A stretch of 13,437 nt of DNA from Geobacter sp. UBA6169 (GTDB taxonomy: Bacteria > Desulfobacterota > Desulfuromonadia > Geobacterales > Pseudopelobacteraceae). The translations under genes were made by a program, and so were the position numbers. The DNA is taken from the NCBI GenBank assembly GCA_002422265.1, contig DIUB01000226.1:5601-19037 (forward strand), written 5' to 3'. The notes under the pieces are model-generated. The model was not told the DNA's origin, searched no databases, and saw only the letters and a list, made by a program, of their open reading frames with translations. This document shows, piece after piece, positions 7,034-13,421 of the stretch (position 1 is its first letter; the number at the start of each line of letters is the position of its first letter).

Positions 7034-7219
7034 TTAGGGACTCGGAACGTGCTCATATACCGTTTTACATCTCATCTTTAGGCCGTCTTTGCCGCCCCTT
7101 CAATCTCAAAATCCTCAGCGTAGCCCTGCTACGCCTGCGGTTTTGCTCAATCAGGGACGACAAATCCAGCCTAAATCTGAGCGTAAAACCTGGTACATCA
7201 GCACATTCCAAGTCCCTTA
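7034..7219. repeat. 186-base imperfect palindromic element between kinase and regulator genes
   Basis: Two arms of about 90 bases are inverted copies of each other with small gaps. The ends TTAGGGACTCGGAACGTGCT and TAAGGGACTTGGAATGTGCT (the latter read from 7219 on the minus strand) match at most positions. Further inward GTTTTAC, CTCA and TTTAGGC are shared. The centre is a perfect GCGTAG-CCCTG-CTACGC hairpin. The kinase stop codon TAA lies within one terminus. No open frame of interest is inside. It looks like a MITE-like or REP-like dispersed element, or a large transcribed hairpin. It fills the whole gap of about 200 bases between the kinase stop and the regulator operator. Confidence 0.75.
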
Positions 7220-9211
7220 TGCCGACAACGGCAGGCCGATGGTGGCAACGGTTCCCTTGTCCGGGCCCGGGGCCAGGGTGATATAGCCCCCCTGCTGCTC
7301 AATGATCTGACGTACCAGCCACAGACCCAGCCCGGCACCGCTGGTCCCCTGGCTGGCACTGCCACGCCGGTATTTCTCGAAAATGCTTTCTGCCTCGCCG
7401 GATGAGATACCGCTGCCCTGGTCAGTAACCGTGACGACCGCCATCTCGCTGTCGGTCCGGCAGGTAATGGTCACGACGGTTTCCGGCGGTGAATACTTGC
7501 AGGCGTTGTCCAGCAGGTTCAGCAAGGCGGTCTTCAGCTGGCCCGGATCACCCTCGACAATCGGCGAATCACCGGCAGGATGGAAGACAAAGAGGCGATC
7601 CGGCCAGAATCCTTCAGATTCATCGATCACTTCATCAAGCAACGGATGCAGCGTCATCCGCTGCCTTGTGCCGTAGGGGTTCGGTCCCTCAAGCCGTTCT
7701 TTGTTCAGAGAAGTTTCCATCACCTCTACCAATCGCCTGACCGCACGCCGCATGCTGCCGTGGCGCGGCTCCGGAGGCTGGCCATCCTCACGCTGCTGCA
7801 GTTCCAGCAGATCAAGATTGGCCTGGATAATGGCCAGCGGGGTGCGGTATTCGTGGGAGAGCATGGCAAGGAAGCGGCTCTTCTGTTCAAGCGCCCGATG
7901 CTCGTTCTCCAGGGCTTCTTCAAGGTCATGCTGCTTGTGACGCAGCTCCCGTGTCATCTCGCCCGCCAGTTCAAGAGCCTTCTCTTCGGCATTGCGTGCC
8001 GCGTTGAGGGCCGCCTGCTCGGCGGCATGCACCCGCTCGGTCAGGGCCAGGGTCATCAGCACCATGTTCAGCAACGTTGCAACCTGCACACCGTGCAGGT
8101 TCCACCAGGCAACCGGCAGGACACTCAACAGCCGCAGAAAGTGGACCGCATACCCGATGTTGCTGACCCCGAAGGCTGCCAGATAAAGCAGGGCCCCCGG
8201 CTCCTTGCGCCTGACCTCCCTGATGCTGAGCCCCACCAGCAGGAGGATGGTGATTAAAAGGGCTATCAGGGTGACCGGAGCCACGAACCCGTACAAGTCT
8301 AACGGCACCGAGAGTATCACCAGGCAGCCCAGGATGAACTGGAGGAAAAAGTACCGATACAGCCATGAACCGGGACGCAGGCGAAACAGGCGGATGGCAA
8401 ACGGTGTAAAGACCGCTGTTGAGAGGCCGAAGCCGCCGCCGGTCACATAATCAGACAGGAGATGGGTCTGCCCCGGAAGCAGCAGCGGCAGAAAACCGGC
8501 CATGCCGATGTGGGCGATGAACAGGGCCAGAACATACAGGGCAAAGTAGAGAAATAGTCGATCCCGCAGCCGCAGGAATACTACCAGATTGATCAGGCCG
8601 ATCACCAGAGCAACGGCAAGATAGCCGCCGTTCAGCAGGATGCTGCGGTTGTTGAAACTGATGATGGATGCCGGGGTGTGAATAGCGCCGGCTAAGGTCA
8701 CAGCGCTGGTGGACTGCACCCGGAGATAGACCGTACACGGGGTGTCCGGCAACAGGGCAAACGGGATCAGGTAGTCGCTGGAAAGAGGGGCCTGGTCATC
8801 GAGCGGGGTATGGTCGCCCACCCGGATCGTGCGGTAGGCGGCAGGATCTGCCGGGTTGCTGCCGGTCTGGATATGGATCGTGATTGAGTCGAGGAACTGT
8901 GGCCCCAATCGCAGGTAGCCCTGCTCAGGGAACAGGGCAGTGCGCTGCATGGTGAACCGCAACCAGACCGTATCCCTTGTATAACTGCGGTTCAGGTTAC
9001 CGGGGAGCGGCTTGAAGCGAGCAGCCAGTGCCGGAGTCAGCAGATCGTCCAGGGTCAGCTTGCCGGTGGGGTCAACCAGCTGCTCCTGGTGGCCGGCCAG
9101 CGGATAGGAGGGGGCCTCCCCAAGTAGGATCGGTGCTGCAGCGGCATCAATCGAAGAATGCAGAAACCCTGATAAAACCAGGGTAAGCAGTACCAATGCC
9201 AGTCGATTCAT
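7217..9211 (-). CDS. 7TMR-DISM sensor histidine kinase
   Basis: 664 residues, full length. A Sec signal peptide (to about residue 24) is followed by a periplasmic beta domain (about 25-185) of the 7TMR-DISM extracellular-2 type, with RSYTRDTVWLRFTM and the YLRVQSTSAVTLAG strand. About seven membrane segments (about 194-392) come next, then a long coiled coil (about 395-445). The HisKA domain has the phospho-accepting H453 in FLAMLSHEYRTPLAIIQ. The ATPase domain has the N box (N565 and N569 in NLLDNACKYS), the G1 box DQGSGI (597-602) and the G2 box GAGLGLWLV (625-633). The kinase should autophosphorylate on H453 and pass phosphate to the response regulator encoded next. DISM extracellular domains are thought to bind small ligands, often carbohydrates; the ligand here is unknown. 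The start is secure because a stop lies seven codons upstream with no other start between, although the ribosome binding site is weak. Confidence 0.95.
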   Translation of the reverse strand: MNRLALVLLTLVLSGFLHSSIDAAAAPILLGEAPSYPLAGHQEQLVDPTGKLTLDDLLTPALAARFKPLPGNLNRSYTRDTVWLRFTMQRTALFPEQGYLRLGPQFLDSITIHIQTGSNPADPAAYRTIRVGDHTPLDDQAPLSSDYLIPFALLPDTPCTVYLRVQSTSAVTLAGAIHTPASIISFNNRSILLNGGYLAVALVIGLINLVVFLRLRDRLFLYFALYVLALFIAHIGMAGFLPLLLPGQTHLLSDYVTGGGFGLSTAVFTPFAIRLFRLRPGSWLYRYFFLQFILGCLVILSVPLDLYGFVAPVTLIALLITILLLVGLSIREVRRKEPGALLYLAAFGVSNIGYAVHFLRLLSVLPVAWWNLHGVQVATLLNMVLMTLALTERVHAAEQAALNAARNAEEKALELAGEMTRELRHKQHDLEEALENEHRALEQKSRFLAMLSHEYRTPLAIIQANLDLLELQQREDGQPPEPRHGSMRRAVRRLVEVMETSLNKERLEGPNPYGTRQRMTLHPLLDEVIDESEGFWPDRLFVFHPAGDSPIVEGDPGQLKTALLNLLDNACKYSPPETVVTITCRTDSEMAVVTVTDQGSGISSGEAESIFEKYRRGSASQGTSGAGLGLWLVRQIIEQQGGYITLAPGPDKGTVATIGLPLSA

Positions 9212-9291
9212 GGGGGCAGACCCGGCCTTTCAATCATGGAGTGAGGTTTTGTTTCTGTTTCAGAGCCCTTGCCTCGGCGGAAGGTTGTTTG

Positions 9292-9351
9292 ATTGTAGCT
9301 GAAAAGGTTTTTTCTGCAACCGGTTGCAGAGACGGAGTTGTCTGCTATTGT
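9292..9351. promoter_or_regulatory. Symmetrical divergent promoter pair around an 18-base palindrome
   Basis: TCTGCAACCGGTTGCAGA (9313-9330) is a perfect 18-base palindrome. It contains TTGCAG in both directions. To the right, TTGCAG (9324-9329) is followed after exactly 16 bases by TATTGT (9346-9351). To the left, on the minus strand, TTGCAG (9314-9319) is followed after exactly 16 bases by TACAAT (9292-9297, 5/6 to consensus). Each would serve the gene on its side. The -35-like hexamers match TTGACA poorly, so help from a palindrome-binding regulator, or repression by one, is plausible. Inferred from geometry. Confidence 0.5.
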
Positions 9352-9361
9352 GTATCAGGAA

Positions 9362-9378
9362 TGTCTGGTCTGACAAAA
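9362..9378 (+). promoter_or_regulatory. Putative response-regulator site in the leader of the 308-residue lipoprotein gene
   Basis: TCTGACAAAA (9369-9378) is identical to ten bases of the half-site cluster upstream of the WG-repeat lipoprotein (6173-6182). With the preceding TGTC it makes an imperfect inverted repeat, TGTC-N6-GACA (9362-9375). It lies just after the -10-like TATTGT and 25 bases before the ATG, a position expected to repress rather than activate. Chance occurrence cannot be excluded for a 10-base match. Confidence 0.35.
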
Positions 9379-9403
9379 CAGCTACTGGCAGCAGGAGGGA
9401 CAG

Positions 9404-10330
9404 ATGAAGAGCAGATTTGCTGTAGTCAGCATAGGAGCTGAATACGGACAGGTTGCGATGAATATGCTGTGGGTCATGCTGTTTGCCGTTGTGTTGAGCA
9501 TAGCAGGGTGTGGCAGCGATTCAACATCGCAAGCACCTGTAGACCCAGCATCGGCTTACAAGAGTGCCCTGCTTGATGCCACCTGGGCAACACCGGCCGA
9601 GGTCTATACCGGGTTGACCCCGATTACTGCCGACAACACAGAGCTGATCTGGGAGAACAATGTGGTCGGCAGCCGTGTGCTGGTTGCCTCATGGATCAAA
9701 ACCAGTGATGCCAAATGGTATAACGGCACTGCTGATCCGACCTGCAAGCCGGAAAACTGTCCGGTCGGGGTGGATCTGTGGGTTACGGTGGCGCCGGAAA
9801 TGAAAGATTTTTTCAGCGGCACGGTGCCATCACCGTTGCGAGTTGCGCAGCTGCTGGGGGTGACGCCGGAAGCAGCTCTGGAAGACCGCAGTTTTGTTGA
9901 ACTCTGGGTCTCGCCAAAGGATCTGTTCCGCCCCTGTCCTGATCCTGAAATAACCGACCGGCAGTGTCAACCCTCCAGTTATCCTGTTCAGTCCGCTGAC
10001 TATCCTTACAGCATGTTCTGGAATTTTACCTCCGATGAAAAGGTGCTGGCAACCGAAGGCGGTGTCTGGGAGTACCGTGACTACAAGGGCTGGTTTGAGA
10101 ACCGGACCCAGTTTATCTACAGTTATCCTTATCCGGCTGTCTCTGCCGGTGCATCACTGCCGTACCCCTGGACCAGGCTGGGGTATACCTATGACTGGGG
10201 CAATCCCAATCATATCGGCCTGAGTGAGTTTGTGCTGCATGGCAGGCGGATTGACCAGCAGGGGCAACGGAAGCCGGCAATGGTGGGAGTCAGATCAATC
10301 AAGACCACGGTAGAATACTTTGCGCAGTAG
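9404..10330 (+). CDS. Lipoprotein of unknown function (308 residues)
   Basis: I do not recognise the family. GGAGGGACAG precedes the ATG at 9404. A hydrophobic run (about residues 20-34, MLWVMLFAVVLSIAG) ends in the lipobox SIAGC, so the mature protein is probably lipidated and envelope-anchored. The stretch before this run is long (18 residues), so an ATG at 9458 could be the real start, but it has no good ribosome binding site. The mature part has Cys pairs in CKPENC and RPCPDPEITDRQC, and is rich in Trp, Tyr and Pro (ATWATPAEVYTGLTP, LIWENNVVGSRVLVASW, DLWVTVAPEMKDF, YPYPAVSAG, YDWGNPNHIG, SEFVLHGRRI). It is divergent from the histidine kinase and followed after 28 bases by the cytosine deaminase gene. 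Confidence 0.8.
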   Translation: MKSRFAVVSIGAEYGQVAMNMLWVMLFAVVLSIAGCGSDSTSQAPVDPASAYKSALLDATWATPAEVYTGLTPITADNTELIWENNVVGSRVLVASWIKTSDAKWYNGTADPTCKPENCPVGVDLWVTVAPEMKDFFSGTVPSPLRVAQLLGVTPEAALEDRSFVELWVSPKDLFRPCPDPEITDRQCQPSSYPVQSADYPYSMFWNFTSDEKVLATEGGVWEYRDYKGWFENRTQFIYSYPYPAVSAGASLPYPWTRLGYTYDWGNPNHIGLSEFVLHGRRIDQQGQRKPAMVGVRSIKTTVEYFAQ

Positions 10331-10358
10331 GTGCAGGATGATGTGAAAGGAGCAGACA

Positions 10359-10796
10359 ATGGACCGCTTCATGCAGGCAGCCATTGCAGAGGCAGAACAG
10401 GGATATGCCGAAGGTGGGATCCCGATCGGTTCAGTTATTGTCCATAACGGTGCCATTATTGGCCGGGGGCATAACCGTCGGGTACAGAAGGGGAGTGCCA
10501 TCCTGCACGGTGAGATGGATGCTCTGGAAAACGCCGGCAGGCAGCCGGCAGCTGTCTACCGCGAATCGGTGCTGTACACGACCCTCTCTCCCTGTCCGAT
10601 GTGCAGCGGCGCGATTCTGCTGTACGGTATCCCCAAGGTGATCATCGGCGAGAACCGCACTTTTATGGGTGAGGAAGAGCTGCTGCGCTCACGCGGCGTT
10701 GAGGTTCAGGTGCTGCAGGACAGCCGCTGTATCGCCCTGATGGAGCGCTTTATTGCCGAAAAGCCGGAGCTTTGGAACGAGGATATCGGCGTCTGA
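10359..10796 (+). CDS. Cytosine deaminase of the yeast FCY1 type
   Basis: 145 residues, AAGGAG before the ATG. It carries the zinc-dependent cytidine/deoxycytidylate deaminase fold: HGE (H50, catalytic E52) and SPCPMC (C79, C82) bind zinc. From memory it follows Saccharomyces cerevisiae cytosine deaminase closely along its whole length: EGGIPIG, GRGHN, QKGSA, LHGE, LYTTLSPC, MCSGAI, YGIP, and the C-terminal W-EDIG. The residues that hold cytosine in the yeast enzyme (N51, F114, W152, D155) have counterparts N39, F102, W139 and D142. I therefore call cytosine to uracil plus ammonia, feeding pyrimidine salvage, rather than tRNA adenosine (TadA) or guanine deaminase. Bacterial enzymes of this type are often labelled only 'nucleoside deaminase'. 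It is not related in fold to E. coli CodA. It probably shares a transcript with the preceding lipoprotein gene; a functional link is not evident. Confidence 0.85.
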   Translation: MDRFMQAAIAEAEQGYAEGGIPIGSVIVHNGAIIGRGHNRRVQKGSAILHGEMDALENAGRQPAAVYRESVLYTTLSPCPMCSGAILLYGIPKVIIGENRTFMGEEELLRSRGVEVQVLQDSRCIALMERFIAEKPELWNEDIGV

Positions 10797-10822
10797 AACC
10801 GGAGTCGAGGCCGGTATGCTGT

Positions 10823-11461
10823 TCAGTTTGCAGCAGCGGCAGGTCTGAGTACCTGCTGTCTGGTCATCTGATCAGTCAGGGCCTGAATAACCGAGCGGAT
10901 CAGCTCATGATCCGTTCCCTTGATGGTGGTCTTTGATTTAGCCGACCAGATCAGCTTGTCAAAGGTCACATCATAGAGACTGGTTTCGACAATGGCATAC
11001 TCTTCTTCCATCAGATAGCCAGGGGTGTACATGAAGTCGTAGCTGGACCGGTAGTGGTACGACCAGCCGCGATACCCAACCGGCATGGGGTCCAGGCTGC
11101 CCGGCATATAGCTGGTTTCCGTTTCGACACGGAGCAGCCGGGTGATCAGTACGCTATCAGCCCCCTGTTGCTTCAGGGCTGCCACGATGGCGTCATGGTT
11201 TTCCGTTAATTTACCGGCCAACAGCGTATAGCTTGCAACTGCGTCAGTCCCCCGTGCCTTGATCTGCGTGACGAACGTGTCCTCAAAGACTCTGCGGTTG
11301 GTGGGCTCCTTTGCCATGCCGATCACCATCACCTTGCGAGGTGGTCCCTGATAGGACGGATCCTTCCATGATGACGAGATACGGGTGGTCGAACAGGCCA
11401 GCAGAGCTGACATCAGCAGAACAGCTGCCAGTAGATAAATCAGACGTTGTGATGAACGCAT
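10823..11461 (-). CDS. Small lipoprotein of unknown function (212 residues)
   Basis: MRSSQRLIYLLAAVLLMSALLAC is a lipoprotein signal with the lipobox LLAC (C23). The mature start STTRISSSWKDPSYQGPPRK followed by VMVIGMAKEPTNRRVFEDTF is typical of a widespread proteobacterial family of small lipoproteins that I know only as uncharacterised. The order is a beta strand, a helix (RRVFEDTFVTQIKARG), then ADSVLITRLLRVE, a Tyr-rich loop (YRGWSYHYRSSYDF) and a strand pair IVETSLYDVTFDKLIWSAKS. AGGAGG is well placed before the ATG. The gene is convergent with the cytosine deaminase gene, with 26 bases between the stops. In that gap ACCGG and CCGGT could form a weak hairpin without a T-run. Confidence 0.8.
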   Translation of the reverse strand: MRSSQRLIYLLAAVLLMSALLACSTTRISSSWKDPSYQGPPRKVMVIGMAKEPTNRRVFEDTFVTQIKARGTDAVASYTLLAGKLTENHDAIVAALKQQGADSVLITRLLRVETETSYMPGSLDPMPVGYRGWSYHYRSSYDFMYTPGYLMEEEYAIVETSLYDVTFDKLIWSAKSKTTIKGTDHELIRSVIQALTDQMTRQQVLRPAAAAN

Positions 11462-11482
11462 CGGTTCCTCCTGTATGTTTGG

Positions 11483-11511
11483 GTGCTACCCGGATTACTC
11501 CAATATGTCAA
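11483..11511 (-). promoter_or_regulatory. Candidate promoter of the 212-residue lipoprotein gene
   Basis: On the minus strand a perfect TTGACA (11506-11511) is followed after 17 bases by TAGCAC (11483-11488, 3/6 to TATAAT). The expected transcript start is about 10-15 bases before the AGGAGG and ATG at 11461, giving a short leader. Confidence 0.45.
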
Positions 11512-11624
11512 TTCCATCGCAAAACGTATCGTCGGTGATATGTCTTCTGCTCATTGACGTACTGCGGGTACGCCTGTGTCGCCAAATTCCTGACCGTCTG
11601 AAAATGTCCTTGTTCCGGAATCGG
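11511..11624. repeat. Second, degenerate palindromic element
   Basis: The intergenic region 11462-11736 has no supported gene. It contains an imperfect inverted repeat with a central CGTAC-TGCGG-GTACG hairpin (11558-11572) and arms of about 50 bases that begin with ATTCC on both strands and share blocks such as GTCGGTGA against GACGGTCA. The design resembles the element at 7034-7219 (CAGGCGTA next to a TACG-closing hairpin in both) but the arms are much more diverged. It may be a member of the same dispersed family. Confidence 0.45.
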
Positions 11625-11672
11625 GATGAGCTGCTCTTTTGGGCAGTTGTTCCGAGTGTAGCGTAAAACAGA

Positions 11673-11719
11673 CAATCTGCAAGCGGACAGATTGCAGCAA
11701 TCGGATAATCTGGTATGGT
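11673..11719 (+). promoter_or_regulatory. Candidate promoter and operator of the hydrolase operon
   Basis: TTGCAG (11692-11697), a 16-base spacer and TATGGT (11714-11719) lie upstream of the hydrolase start, with AAGGAG (11725-11730) after it. The inverted repeat CAATCTG-N8-CAGATTG (11673-11694) overlaps the -35-like element. The layout echoes the divergent promoter pair near 9320, with the same TTGCAG hexamer and the same spacer length. Confidence 0.4.
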
Positions 11720-11736
11720 AAAGCAAGGAGAGCACA

Positions 11737-12549
11737 ATGCCGCTACTGAAAAATCAAGATGTGGAGCTCTACTACGAGCTGCACGGCAGCGGGCCGCCGC
11801 TTTTGCTGATTGCAGGCCTGGCCTCTGATTCCCAGAGCTGGTTGCCGGTGCTGCCGGCTCTGGCTGAACGATATACTGTGATCCTGTTGGATAACCGTGG
11901 GGCAGGGCGGTCAACCCAGGCGTGTGCAACCTCGATTGAGCTGATGGCAGAGGACTGTCTGGCTCTGCTGAGCCATTTGGGGCTGCAAAAGGTCCACCTG
12001 GTGGGGCACTCCATGGGGGGAATGGTGGCCCTGGAGCTGTCGCTGCGCTGCCCGGAGCTGGTGCAGAGCATGGTGCTGCTGGCCAGTGCTGCCCGTAATT
12101 CGCGCCGCAACAACCTGCTGTTTGCGGACTGGGCTGACGCCGCTGAAACGGGATCGGATCAGGCCGCCTGGTTCCGTACCATTCTGGCCTGGATCCTCAC
12201 GGAAGGTTTTTTTGATAGCCCGGCGACGGTGGATGCCGTGCTGACCTACCTGCGGACCTATCCCTGGCCCCAATCAGCCGCAGCATTTCGGGGGCAGGTT
12301 GAGGCTATTGCCCGGTATGATGCAACCGACCGGCTGGGGCAGGTGACCATACCTGTCTGCGTCATGGCCGGGGAGCAGGATATCCTGCTGCCGCTGCAGC
12401 ACTCAGAGCGGTTGGCCAGGGAAATCCTCGGTGCGGAGTTGCAGGTTGTTGCCGGGGTGGCTCATTCGGTACATTCCGAACAGCCTGCAGCTTTGGTGGC
12501 TGCCGTTGTCAGCTGGCTGGAGCGCGTTACCAAGGGAGGTTGTGTATGA
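11737..12549 (+). CDS. Alpha/beta hydrolase
   Basis: 270 residues, no signal peptide, so cytoplasmic. It has the alpha/beta hydrolase core: the oxyanion-hole region LLLIAGLASDSQSW (near 22-35), DNRGAGRS (52-59), nucleophile elbow GHSMGG with S92, an Asp in AGEQD (D215) and the catalytic His in GVAHSVHSEQP (H243). The cap is short (about 118-190). The usual G-H before the catalytic His is A-H here. The sequence resembles the 3-oxoadipate enol-lactonase/BioH-like branch, but the substrate cannot be read from the sequence; esterase, lactonase and C-C hydrolase are all possible. It heads a tight three-gene operon: its stop overlaps the ATG of the next gene (ATGA). Confidence 0.9.
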   Translation: MPLLKNQDVELYYELHGSGPPLLLIAGLASDSQSWLPVLPALAERYTVILLDNRGAGRSTQACATSIELMAEDCLALLSHLGLQKVHLVGHSMGGMVALELSLRCPELVQSMVLLASAARNSRRNNLLFADWADAAETGSDQAAWFRTILAWILTEGFFDSPATVDAVLTYLRTYPWPQSAAAFRGQVEAIARYDATDRLGQVTIPVCVMAGEQDILLPLQHSERLAREILGAELQVVAGVAHSVHSEQPAALVAAVVSWLERVTKGGCV

Positions 12550-12899
12550 TGCGCCTGTTGGTGGTTGTCCTGCTGCTTATGATTGTTTCGATACCGGCCC
12601 ACTCTGCCGGGCTGGTCTGTCAGCAGGGGGCCGATCAGGTGCCTGCCGCCTACCAGTCTGCAGACGGTAGGAAACTGCAGGCCTGTTTTGATCTGAAGCA
12701 ACAACGTGTGACCGTCCGGCTGCCCGGTGGCGCACAGGTACAGCTGCCGGTTGCGGTTTCCGGCTCAGGCGCACGCTATAGCGACGGCACCCGCACCTTC
12801 TGGGAACATCAGGGGACGGGGCGTTATTTTGAGGGAGAAACGCTGCTGTTTGAGGGGGCCGTGACGGACCAGCCCCCTGCAAAGGGTGCAGTTCACTGA
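12546..12899 (+). CDS. Periplasmic C-type lysozyme inhibitor-like protein (MliC/PliC family)
   Basis: Start taken as the ATG at 12546, which overlaps the hydrolase stop (ATGA) and has GGGAGG six bases upstream; ATG 12549 is an alternative. A Sec signal peptide (residues 1-21, ending AHSA) is present without a lipobox, so the form is periplasmic rather than membrane-anchored. The mature part (about 96 residues) has the MliC pattern: C25 and C47 bracketing a first hairpin, then VTVRLPGGAQVQLPVAVSGS, SGARY (74-78) and Y-N6-FW (78-86). Family members insert this loop into the active site of C-type lysozyme and protect the cell wall. The position that is usually Lys in FWxKG is His88 here, and the Gly is Gln89, so inhibitory strength may differ. 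Its operon partners give no direct clue. Confidence 0.75.
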   Translation: MMRLLVVVLLLMIVSIPAHSAGLVCQQGADQVPAAYQSADGRKLQACFDLKQQRVTVRLPGGAQVQLPVAVSGSGARYSDGTRTFWEHQGTGRYFEGETLLFEGAVTDQPPAKGAVH

Positions 12900-12917
12900 C
12901 ACCACCAGGAGGAACCT

Positions 12918-13421
12918 GTGGATTATACTGCTCCAGAACTGGTTACCCGGTTGCAGCTGCTCAGGCATCCGGAAGGCGGCTGGTACCGTGAAACCTACCG
13001 CGCTGCTGAACAGATTGCCGGATCGGCACTGCCGGAACGCTTCGGCGGTGACCGTGCCCTGTCTACCGCCATCTATTTTCTGCTGGAACCGGGAGATTTC
13101 TCAGCCCTGCACCGGATCAAGGCCGATGAACTGTGGCATTACTACGGCGGGTCATCAGTGCTGGTGCATCGGATCGATCCGGACGGCAGCTATCATGGCC
13201 TGCAGCTGGGGCCCCGTCTTGCCGCAGGGGAACAGTTCCAGCTGATGGTGCCGGCAGGTTGCTGGTTTGGGGCTGAACCGGTTGGCACTGGTTATGCCCT
13301 GGTGGGGTGCACGGTTGCTCCGGGGTTTGACTTTACCGATTTTGAACTTGCCGGGTGTGCTCAGTTGATCAGTTGCTACCCGCAGCATGCCGAGCTGATT
13401 ACGCGGTTGACTCGTGCATGA
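12918..13421 (+). CDS. DUF985 cupin-like protein
   Basis: 167 residues, GTG start at 12918 with AGGAGG upstream; 18 bases after the preceding stop, so in the same operon. The sequence has the DUF985 (Cupin_5) signature from end to end: HPEGGWYRETYR (17-28), STAIYFLL, FSALHRIKADELWHYY (61-76), VPAGCWFGAE and YALVGCTVAPGFDFTDFELA. H65, E71 and H74 are plausible metal ligands of the cupin barrel. The protein lacks a signal peptide. Structures of family members show a cupin fold, but the reaction, if any, is not established, and its role here is unknown. Confidence 0.9.
   Translation: MDYTAPELVTRLQLLRHPEGGWYRETYRAAEQIAGSALPERFGGDRALSTAIYFLLEPGDFSALHRIKADELWHYYGGSSVLVHRIDPDGSYHGLQLGPRLAAGEQFQLMVPAGCWFGAEPVGTGYALVGCTVAPGFDFTDFELAGCAQLISCYPQHAELITRLTRA

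Noticed and set aside
7034..7219. Insertion sequence with transposase
   Set aside because: The inverted arms suggest a mobile origin, but there is no room for and no trace of a transposase, so it is kept only as a repeat.
7580..8257. Plus-strand open frame of 225 codons opposite the histidine kinase
   Set aside because: It is antisense to the HisKA and membrane regions of a full-length kinase and shows no domain of its own.
11495..11929. Minus-strand open frame of 144 codons spanning the second palindrome and the hydrolase start
   Set aside because: It overlaps the hydrolase 5' end and the inverted repeat, and lacks a start signal and recognisable sequence.
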